A stretch of DNA of 5,891 nucleotides from Prevotella sp. (GTDB lineage: Bacteria; Bacteroidota; Bacteroidia; Bacteroidales; Bacteroidaceae). Location: the NCBI GenBank assembly GCA_003483565.1, contig DMYZ01000192.1, positions 1,013 through 6,903 on the forward strand, read 5' to 3'. Shown piece after piece: positions 1 to 5,891 of this stretch; position 1 is the stretch's first letter; the number at the start of each line of letters is the position of its first letter. A program made the translations under genes and the position numbers. The notes under the pieces are model-generated. The model did no database searches. It saw nothing but the letters and a program-made list of their open reading frames with translations, and was not told where the DNA came from.

Positions 1-1083
1 TACAGATTATTTTCTACAGACAAGGAATCAGGAATTCAGATTACTAAGGTTGAAAATTCTGATCTGACATATGAAAAGAAGCATGAACTGAATTTAGGAC
101 TTGATTTGGGATTCTGCAATAATCGTATTAACACTGTATTTGATATATTCTGGCGTAATAACTATGATCTTATAGGTCCGGCGGCTACAGAAGGAACTGG
201 TGGACAGATTATCGAATATGGAAACTTTGCTGCAATGAAATCAAGAGGACAGGAGCTTTCTATCCAGACTGAAAATATTAAGCATAAAAATTTTGGATGG
301 ACTTCTAATTTTATTTATTCTCATGTAACAACAACGGTAACAAAGTTAGATGGAGATGTAGCCACAATGGATTTGCTTGCTGGTAACGGGGGAAGCGGTT
401 TTACGAAGGAAGGTTATCCTAGCCGTGCGATATTTTCCATTCCTTATGTAGGACTGGATGAAAATGGCATACCTCAGTTTAGGAATGAAAAAGGTCAAAT
501 TACTTCTACAGACCTGGATTTCCAGAGCCGAAATAACAGTTATTTGATTTACGAAGGTCCTAGTGATCCGACTATAACCGGTTCCTTAGGCAATGAACTT
601 CGCTGGAAAAACTGGCGTTTGAATATTTTTGTTACCTATTCTTTCGGAAATGTAGTTCGTTTGGATCCTGTTTATTCTGCAGTTTACAACGATTTGACTT
701 CTATGACTAAGGACTTCATGAATCGTTGGATGCAACCAGGTGATGAAAAGAAAACGGATATACCAGGTATTCTGAGTTATCGGCAATATCAGAATGATAC
801 TCAGTTGGCATTAGGCTATAATGCTTATAACTATACCCATAACCGTATAGCAAAAGGTGATTTTATTCGTATGAAAGATATCTCGCTGGTTTATGATTTT
901 CCAAAAAAATGGTTTGCTTCAACATCAATCAACCATATTTCTCTAAAACTTCAGGCAACGAACTTGTTCCTCATTTATGCTGATAAAAAGCTTAACGGGC
1001 AGGATCCTGAATTTATAAATGCCGGAGGTGTGGCTTCTCCTCTTTCAAAGCAATATACGTTAACATTGAAGTTTGGTCTGTAA
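1..1083 (+). CDS. SusC/RagA-family TonB-dependent outer-membrane transporter, C-terminal part (5' end outside window)
   Basis: This is the last 360 residues of a SusC-type outer-membrane beta-barrel, which imports a substrate captured by its SusD lid using TonB energy. The frame is open from base 1, so the plug, the carboxypeptidase-like domain and the TonB box lie upstream. Family-typical barrel segments are readable in order: YEKKHELNLGLDLGF (residues 24-38 of the visible part), a DENGIPQF segment near 153-160, RWMQPGD (242-248), GDFIRMKDISLVYDFP (about 286-301) and NLFLIYADKKLNGQDPE (321-337). The last is the conserved 'Nl...G.DPE' ending of SusC proteins. The final strand reads QYTLTLKFGL and stops at TAA 1081-1083. 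Many barrel proteins end in an aromatic residue, usually Phe; this one ends in Leu. The TTG at 106 is an internal codon and not a start. The susD gene follows after 13 bases, as is usual for the pair. The substrate cannot be told from this part. Family assignment is firm. Confidence 0.95.
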   Translation, partial: YRLFSTDKESGIQITKVENSDLTYEKKHELNLGLDLGFCNNRINTVFDIFWRNNYDLIGPAATEGTGGQIIEYGNFAAMKSRGQELSIQTENIKHKNFGWTSNFIYSHVTTTVTKLDGDVATMDLLAGNGGSGFTKEGYPSRAIFSIPYVGLDENGIPQFRNEKGQITSTDLDFQSRNNSYLIYEGPSDPTITGSLGNELRWKNWRLNIFVTYSFGNVVRLDPVYSAVYNDLTSMTKDFMNRWMQPGDEKKTDIPGILSYRQYQNDTQLALGYNAYNYTHNRIAKGDFIRMKDISLVYDFPKKWFASTSINHISLKLQATNLFLIYADKKLNGQDPEFINAGGVASPLSKQYTLTLKFGL

Positions 1084-1096
1084 ATTAAAAATTATT

Positions 1097-2671
1097 ATGA
1101 ATTTAAAAAATAAATATATAATATTACCATTTCTGTCGATAGGGTTTATTCTTACGTCATGCAATAGTTTTCTGAATGAATTGCCCGACAATCGTATGGA
1201 ATTGAATAGCCCTTCTGATGTAAAAGATTTGCTGGTATCAGCTTATTCTACAAGAAATCCAGCATATCTTTTGGAAATGTATTCAGATAATACTGATGGT
1301 TATGATGTAACAGGTTGGACCGCTTATGATTTGTTCCAAACACAGGCATATCAGTGGTCGGATATTACAGACATCTCAAATGAGGAATCACCACAGGTAC
1401 TTTGGAATAGTTATTACTCTGCTATAGAGGCTGCAAACGAAGCTCTGAAATATATCAATTCTGTACCAGCTGATTCTGCAGATTTAAGTGCTTCTAAAGG
1501 TGAAGCACTGCTCTGTCGTGCTTATGGAGAATTTATGCTTGGTAATGTGTTTTGTCAGGCTTATGATGCCAATACCGCATCAAATTATCAGGGAATTCCT
1601 TATCCTATAGTTCCTGAGACTAAGGTTGGCCAGCAATATGCTCGTGGCACATTAAAGGAACTCTATGACAAAATTAATGCTGATATAGAAATGGGGTTAC
1701 CTTTGGTAACAGATAATTACAGCACTCCTAAATATCATTTCAATCGTAAAGCAGCTTATGCCTTTGCGGCACAGTTTAATTTGTATTATGGTAATTATGA
1801 TAAGGCTATTGCTTATGCTAATCATGCTTTGGGAGCTGATGCTGCATCAACTCTTCGTGACTGGAAAACATGGTATGCTCTATCTGTTAATGGTCAGGTT
1901 GCTCCTAATGCCTATATTAATTCTGACAATAATGCCAATCTGATGCTACAGTCGGTTTATTCTATGTGGGATGTTATCTATGGTCCTTACTCTGCAGGTA
2001 ATAAATATGCTCATGGTAGTTTGATTGCCGGGACAGAGGATGTTCAGGCATCTGGCCCTTGGGGTGCTAGTAGTCAGTTTGGTTATACAGTATGGCATAA
2101 CTCGAGTTTATCGAAGTATTTTATTAATAAAATTCCTTATAGTTTTGAATATACAGACCAAGCTGCAAATATTGGTTACGCTCACTCTCAATATGCTGTT
2201 TTTACGACAGATAATACTTTGATGGTACGTGCGGAAGCTGAAGTCTTGAATAAAGACTATAATGCTGCTTTGACCGACATAAATACAGAATTATCTGCAA
2301 TGTCTGGTAGCAAGTTTAGTGTTACACTTGATGGTATTAAGAGTTTCTATAGCCATTTGAATTATTATACCCCTACAGCTCCGACACCAAAGAAAAAGTT
2401 AAATCCGACATTCATCGCCCTTGATCCAATTACGCAGGAGCCGATGATTCAGACCATTCTTCAGCTTCGCCGTATCCTCACTTTAGGTGAAGGGCAGCGC
2501 TTACAGGACATCAAACGCTATGGCATTGTCATCTATCGTCGTACTCTTGACAGATCTTCTCATGTAGAAGCTGTTACAGATTCTATGGTCGTTAATGATC
2601 CGCGTCGTGCCATTCAATTGCCACAGGATGTTATTTCTGCAGGACTCGAGGGTAACCCAAGAACAAAATAA
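1097..2671 (+). CDS. SusD/RagB-family surface lipoprotein, nutrient-binding partner of SusC
   Basis: This 524-residue lipoprotein should act as the extracellular lid of the preceding SusC barrel and bind its ligand. The start is ATG 1097; an in-frame TTG at 1073 lies inside the susC end and would put charged residues ahead of the signal peptide. The signal peptide (residues 1-21) ends in LTSC, with lipidated Cys22, followed by NSFLNELPDN, the usual SusD N-terminus. TPR-like helices carry the family marks GEALLCRAYGEFMLGNVF (135-152), GIPYPIVPET (166-175), GTLKELYDKINADIEMGLP (184-202) and NRKAAYAFAAQFNLYYGNYDKA (about 216-237). The C-terminal half has LMVRAEAEVLNKDYNAALTDIN (about 375-396), a LQLRR...GEGQRLQDIKRYG segment (456-476), and the ending DPRRAIQLPQDV...NPR (501-522). 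Length is normal for the family and the gene looks intact. Residues about 435-490 are encoded by markedly more GC-rich DNA than the region before. The ligand is unknown. Confidence 0.95.
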   Translation: MNLKNKYIILPFLSIGFILTSCNSFLNELPDNRMELNSPSDVKDLLVSAYSTRNPAYLLEMYSDNTDGYDVTGWTAYDLFQTQAYQWSDITDISNEESPQVLWNSYYSAIEAANEALKYINSVPADSADLSASKGEALLCRAYGEFMLGNVFCQAYDANTASNYQGIPYPIVPETKVGQQYARGTLKELYDKINADIEMGLPLVTDNYSTPKYHFNRKAAYAFAAQFNLYYGNYDKAIAYANHALGADAASTLRDWKTWYALSVNGQVAPNAYINSDNNANLMLQSVYSMWDVIYGPYSAGNKYAHGSLIAGTEDVQASGPWGASSQFGYTVWHNSSLSKYFINKIPYSFEYTDQAANIGYAHSQYAVFTTDNTLMVRAEAEVLNKDYNAALTDINTELSAMSGSKFSVTLDGIKSFYSHLNYYTPTAPTPKKKLNPTFIALDPITQEPMIQTILQLRRILTLGEGQRLQDIKRYGIVIYRRTLDRSSHVEAVTDSMVVNDPRRAIQLPQDVISAGLEGNPRTK

Positions 2672-2681
2672 TTTGTAACTT

Positions 2682-2686
2682 AAGGA
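2682..2686 (+). promoter_or_regulatory. Possible Shine-Dalgarno-like AAGGA ahead of the metallopeptidase gene
   Basis: AAGGA lies 9 bases before ATG 2696 in the 24-base gap after susD. Most Bacteroidota genes do not depend on a Shine-Dalgarno sequence, and the other starts in this window show only A/T-rich leaders, so this is a weak call. It supports ATG 2696 as the start. Confidence 0.35.
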
Positions 2687-2695
2687 ATATATAAA

Positions 2696-3580
2696 ATGAA
2701 AAAAATATATTTATTAGTATTTGCTTCCTTTCTCATCTTGGGATTTGCTTCTTGTTCCAAGGATGATCTGAATGGGGCTGAGATTTTTCCTACCACATCA
2801 CCGGATAGAGATAGTCTCGACTTATGGCTGCTGAAAAACTATACTAAACCGTATAATGTGGCCGTAGAATATAAAATGAAAGACATTTATTCGGATATGT
2901 CCTACAATTTGGTACCTGCCGATTCGGCTAAATCAGCAAAATTGATGAAAATAGCCAAATATCTTTGGTTTGATGCGTATGCAGAAGCGATGGGGTCTGA
3001 CTTCGTTAAGTCTAATGTTCCAAGAATTATTCATCTAATAGGAAGCCCAGCCTACAACAGTGGAGAGGGAACTGAGGTGCTTGGAACGGCTGAAGGTGGT
3101 TTAATGATTACTTTATATAATGTTAATGGGCTTACAGATGATATGCTGGCAGATTATTCTACGATGACAGAGTATTATTTTCATACGATGCATCATGAAT
3201 TTACTCATATTCTGAATCAGAAAAAACCATATTCAGACAGTTTCCAATTGATTACTGAAAATGGTTATGTCAGTGGCGACTGGTATCTAAAAAGTAATTC
3301 CGCTGCTCATGAGGCAGGTTTTGTCACCCCTTATGCCATGAGCGAACCGGTAGAGGACTTTGCTGAAATGATGTCTGTCTATGTCACTACCTCTCCGGCA
3401 GATTGGGAAAATATTATGCAGGATGCAGGCACTACAGGTGCCCCTCTTATTCAGGCAAAACTAGACCTTGTTCGCAGTTATATGAAGGAATCATGGAATC
3501 TAGATATCGACAATCTGCGTGCTATCGTACTTCGCCGTGCTTCAGAACTGAAAGCTATTGATTTGAATCATTTAAACTAA
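2696..3580 (+). CDS. Putative zinc metallopeptidase lipoprotein (HExxH; resembles Pfam Peptidase_Mx1)
   Basis: This 294-residue protein is predicted to be a cell-surface zinc-dependent peptidase. The signal peptide MKKIYLLVFASFLILGFASC is probably cut before Cys20; Phe at -3 is unusual for a lipobox. The following SKDD matches the Lys/Ser plus acidic export signal that takes Bacteroidota lipoproteins to the outer leaflet. The zinc site is seen as HEFTH (His167, Glu168, His171), preceded by extra histidines at 163 and 166. About 50 residues later comes GFVTPYAMSEPVEDFAEMM (208-226); within it E220-D-F-A-E224 gives the ExxxE spacing of a gluzincin-type third ligand, with Glu220 the likely zinc ligand. 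This layout matches what I know of the Bacteroidota 'putative zinc-binding metallo-peptidase' family, often found beside SusC/SusD genes. It starts 24 bases after susD and ends 7 bases before the DUF4302 gene. The substrate is unknown; cleaving a protein or glycoprotein before uptake is inference. Confidence 0.85.
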   Translation: MKKIYLLVFASFLILGFASCSKDDLNGAEIFPTTSPDRDSLDLWLLKNYTKPYNVAVEYKMKDIYSDMSYNLVPADSAKSAKLMKIAKYLWFDAYAEAMGSDFVKSNVPRIIHLIGSPAYNSGEGTEVLGTAEGGLMITLYNVNGLTDDMLADYSTMTEYYFHTMHHEFTHILNQKKPYSDSFQLITENGYVSGDWYLKSNSAAHEAGFVTPYAMSEPVEDFAEMMSVYVTTSPADWENIMQDAGTTGAPLIQAKLDLVRSYMKESWNLDIDNLRAIVLRRASELKAIDLNHLN

Positions 3581-3587
3581 AAGCACA

Positions 3588-4865
3588 ATGAAAAAAATAT
3601 TATATAGTATATTCTTGTTTGGTGTAGCCTTGTCAATAACTTCCTGTCTTCATGATGATGATAAGATCTTTGGCACCCCTGCTGCCGAACGCATAGAACA
3701 AGCAGTTGATTCTGACAAGACTCTTTTGGAATCAGCTTCCAATGGATGGGAACTTCATCTTTGGACGGGTGAACAATACAGCAGTGGTGGCTATACATAC
3801 CTTATGAGGTTTAAAAATAATAAGGTTACTGTAGGTAGTGATTTCGCCCCTTCCGGACATTATTCTACTTCCAGCTATGATGTTATTAAGGATCAGGGAC
3901 CCGTCCTGACAATCAATACTTATAACGAAATTTTTCATGAACTGGCTACCCCAACGATGTCTGATGATGATGGTGAACAGCAGGATTATGAGTTTGTTAT
4001 TATGCGAACTACTCCGGACTCTATCTATCTGAAAGGTAAGAAATGGGGTAATAAAATGGTCATGACTCGTTTAGCCGACTCTGTAAATTGGGATAATCGA
4101 ATTGCTGTTTTAAATAGCATGGTTGATAATTTGAAAGTCAATTACAATGTCTTTGTTACAGGGAAAAAAATGGGTAGTGTTAATCTTGACCCTTCCCGCG
4201 TAATGAAGATCACAACTGATAGTGCTACTCAGAAAATGCCTTTTTATATTACAGCTACAGGTATCCATCTTCTTAATCCTGTTTCTATTGACGGGAAGAC
4301 TTGCCAAAATTTTAATTATGATGATGAGGCTATGACGCTTACCTGTTCAGATGCGGGCGCATCAGAGGTTGTGTTCAATGCAATCTTTATGAAGTATGAG
4401 GACTATGCCGGTTCCTATAAGTTGAATTATGATAAAGGTGCTTCTTTATCCGTAAAATTGGTACCTGCTGGTGATGGAAAGACTTATAACCTCGTTGGAC
4501 TTATGAATAATGTTCCAATGAAACTTAATTACAACAAGAATGATGGAACACTTAGCTGGCTTTCACAGGATATAGGTACATTAAGTAATGGTGATCATGT
4601 TTGGTTAGCAGCATGGGATATTGCTGATGGTGGATATTTATATTTTGATCCTAAATTTGGGCTAACTTTGTCTTTAGATGCCGATGCTCCAGGAACAACT
4701 CTGCTATTTAAGAGCTTTAGCCCTTATTCAGACTTTGCAACTGATTCGTTCATCCTCTGGGAAGTTACTTCAACAGGAAGTAGTGTCGGGCAATTCAGTG
4801 GTATTCTGTTTACGAATAAAAGTAACAGACTGCGTTATCTGAATTCAATGGTAAAGACTAATTAA
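3588..4865 (+). CDS. DUF4302-type surface lipoprotein
   Basis: This 425-residue lipoprotein of unknown function resembles the DUF4302 family, which commonly accompanies SusC/SusD and the zinc peptidase in Bacteroidota. The signal peptide ends in ITSC (Cys20), followed by LHDDD, an acidic signal for display on the outer face. The family-like N-terminal half shows AAERIEQAV (32-40), LLESASNGWELHLWT (46-60), GGYTYLMRFKNNKV (67-80), TSSYDVI...GPVLTINTYNEIFHELATP (94-122), a YEFVIM segment (134-139) and SIYLKGKKWGNKMVMTRL (145-162). The C-terminal half, from about DYAGSYKL (272-279), looks like a separate beta-rich domain with HVWLAAWDIADGGYL (337-351) and FILWEV (388-393), and it resembles the end of the next gene product. 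No catalytic motif is seen. ATG 3588 is chosen because it gives a proper signal peptide 7 bases after the peptidase stop. A substrate-binding or scaffold role at the surface is inference. Confidence 0.85.
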   Translation: MKKILYSIFLFGVALSITSCLHDDDKIFGTPAAERIEQAVDSDKTLLESASNGWELHLWTGEQYSSGGYTYLMRFKNNKVTVGSDFAPSGHYSTSSYDVIKDQGPVLTINTYNEIFHELATPTMSDDDGEQQDYEFVIMRTTPDSIYLKGKKWGNKMVMTRLADSVNWDNRIAVLNSMVDNLKVNYNVFVTGKKMGSVNLDPSRVMKITTDSATQKMPFYITATGIHLLNPVSIDGKTCQNFNYDDEAMTLTCSDAGASEVVFNAIFMKYEDYAGSYKLNYDKGASLSVKLVPAGDGKTYNLVGLMNNVPMKLNYNKNDGTLSWLSQDIGTLSNGDHVWLAAWDIADGGYLYFDPKFGLTLSLDADAPGTTLLFKSFSPYSDFATDSFILWEVTSTGSSVGQFSGILFTNKSNRLRYLNSMVKTN

Positions 4866-4879
4866 TTTAAATACATATA

Positions 4880-5891
4880 ATGAAAAAAATATATAGTATA
4901 ATGTTATTCGCTTTGGGATGCCTGGTCATGGCATCCTGCAGTGATGACTCTACCAATGATATTACTGTTAATGGATTGGCAGTAGTATCAGCAAAAACTT
5001 CCTTCTCAGCTGCGGGGGGGACGGATACGATTGCCCTTGCAAAGCCTGTAATAAAGGCTTATGCAGAGGATTCTTGGGCTACTGTAGCTTCTTTAGGAGC
5101 AAATGTTACTGTTACGGCTGGACTTAACACAAGTAGGGAATCTCGCCATACTACAGTTATTGTCAAGTCAAGTGAAGCAGACTCAACGATTATTGATGTA
5201 GACCAGGCTGGTGCTACTTTAAAGATTGCGGCTCCAGCTTCTATTATATCAAATGATGATAGTAAAACACTATCGTATGCTGCATCTTCAACTTTGCCAA
5301 TGACGATTACTGCCGATTCCAGTTGGATTGTTCCGTCTTTTGATTCTGATAGTGTTTATGTTAAGTTAGGAGCTAATAATGAAGGCCATCTTCGCAGTGG
5401 ACATATATTTATCTCTGCAGGTTCTTTTAAAGATACCATTAATGTTAAACAAGAGGAATTTGCTAAAGATATAGCAGGTACTTATGCTATTCTTGATACC
5501 TATAACTCTACCGATGATAATTTGATTTATCAGACGGCATACTTAAGAGATGATAATGGTCAGAAAAATTTTGTTTTCCCTACTTTAAATTTAAAACTTC
5601 CGATCACATGGTCTGATGATGACATGAGTGTTACTATAAATGGAGGAAGTTTATTGGGAACAATTAATGATGGAAATTCTGTCGATTATGTTTATAGTGT
5701 ATTGTGGGATGTAAAACAAGGTTATCTTACCTGGTCTAGTCAAATATCATATGCAGCTTCTTTGGAATATGATGCACAGGATGATATAACTTATGGAATG
5801 TTTGCTGATAATGGTTCATGGGCAGGATATAATGTTAGTGCTTTTCGCTTTGAACTGTTTTCGACAAATCCTCCCAGCAGTTCAGGGCGGA
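4880..5891 (+). CDS. BACON-domain surface lipoprotein, 3' end outside window
   Basis: An uninterrupted frame runs from ATG 4880 to the window end, giving 337 complete codons and no stop. The signal peptide MKKIYSIMLFALGCLVMASC leads to Cys20 (Met at -3 is not classical), and SDD follows, again pointing to surface display. Two tandem BACON-like beta-sandwich domains follow. Domain one spans about residues 33-111 and has FSAAGGTDTIAL, SW at 65-66, N83, arginines 86 and 89, and an ending IIDVDQAG. Domain two spans about 112-194 and has SSWI at 147-150, N167, R172 and an ending INVKQEE. From KDIAGTYAI (196-204) onward comes a third domain with YVYSVLWDVKQGYL (270-283) and FRFEL (322-326), resembling the DUF4302 protein's C-terminal domain. 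BACON domains are usually binding or spacer modules; no enzyme domain is visible. A seven-G run falls in codons 45-47. The gene follows the DUF4302 stop by 14 bases and is very likely in the same operon. Confidence 0.85.
   Translation, partial: MKKIYSIMLFALGCLVMASCSDDSTNDITVNGLAVVSAKTSFSAAGGTDTIALAKPVIKAYAEDSWATVASLGANVTVTAGLNTSRESRHTTVIVKSSEADSTIIDVDQAGATLKIAAPASIISNDDSKTLSYAASSTLPMTITADSSWIVPSFDSDSVYVKLGANNEGHLRSGHIFISAGSFKDTINVKQEEFAKDIAGTYAILDTYNSTDDNLIYQTAYLRDDNGQKNFVFPTLNLKLPITWSDDDMSVTINGGSLLGTINDGNSVDYVYSVLWDVKQGYLTWSSQISYAASLEYDAQDDITYGMFADNGSWAGYNVSAFRFELFSTNPPSSSGR
5014..5020 (+). repeat. Homopolymeric G7 tract inside the BACON lipoprotein gene
   Basis: Seven consecutive G bases encode part of Ala45-Gly46-Gly47 in the first BACON domain. 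The tract stands out in AT-rich DNA. Loss of one G would bring TAA at 5049-5051 into frame, and gain of one G would bring TAA at 5125-5127 into frame, so a slip either way would end the protein early. The tract is seen directly; any switching role is inference, and seven bases is short for high-rate slippage. Confidence 0.9.

Noticed and set aside
106..108. TTG as a possible start of a 325-residue protein
   Set aside because: The same frame is open upstream to base 1 and encodes family-typical SusC residues (YEKKHELNLGLDL), so this is an internal Leu codon.
586..786. Minus-strand open frame of 66 codons inside susC
   Set aside because: It is opposite a well-conserved coding frame and has no recognisable protein features.
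1073..1096. Upstream TTG start for SusD overlapping the susC end
   Set aside because: It would add eight residues before a complete signal peptide; ATG 1097 gives a normal lipoprotein N-terminus.
1758..2222. Two short plus-strand frames (61 and 65 codons) inside susD
   Set aside because: They are out-of-frame readings of conserved SusD sequence, with composition biased to Leu, Ile and Met and no own start context.
2669..2675. TAATTTG as a Bacteroidota -7 promoter box
   Set aside because: It has one base fewer than TAnnTTTG, overlaps the susD stop codon, and lies only 20 bases before the next start codon, leaving little room for a leader.
3577..4307. Three short minus-strand frames within the DUF4302 gene
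   Set aside because: All lie opposite a convincing lipoprotein frame and show no domain or signal of their own.
4866..4879. Possible terminator between the DUF4302 and BACON genes
   Set aside because: The 14-base gap is A/T only apart from one C and contains no inverted repeat.

Overview
This window looks like the inside of one outer-membrane nutrient-uptake operon of a Bacteroidota bacterium, probably Bacteroidales (a Bacteroides or Prevotella relative). The signs are the SusC/SusD pair, four consecutive lipoproteins with acidic surface-export signals behind the cysteine, BACON domains, and AT-rich DNA with A-rich start regions. A genus cannot be named from the sequence alone.

Five genes lie head to tail on the + strand and fill almost the whole window. 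Bases 1-1083 are the C-terminal part of a SusC/RagA TonB-dependent transporter whose start lies upstream. Bases 1097-2671 are its SusD/RagB lipoprotein partner. Bases 2696-3580 are a putative surface zinc metallopeptidase lipoprotein with an HExxH motif. Bases 3588-4865 are a DUF4302-type lipoprotein. Base 4880 to the window end is an unfinished lipoprotein with two BACON-like domains and a C-terminal domain that appears to be shared with the DUF4302 protein. The gaps are 13, 24, 7 and 14 bases. No terminator, internal promoter or RNA gene was seen, so a single transcript is likely. There is no gene-free stretch over 300 bases.

As a working model (inference), the BACON and DUF4302 lipoproteins would bind or scaffold a substrate at the cell surface, the metallopeptidase would cleave it or a protein attached to it, and SusD would hand the product to SusC for TonB-driven import. 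No carbohydrate-active enzyme is visible in the window, so a peptide or glycoprotein substrate is at least as plausible as a glycan.

The points most worth a second look are the apparent domain sharing between the last two lipoproteins, a seven-G tract early in the BACON gene where a one-base slip would abort translation, and the peptidase embedded in a SusCD operon.
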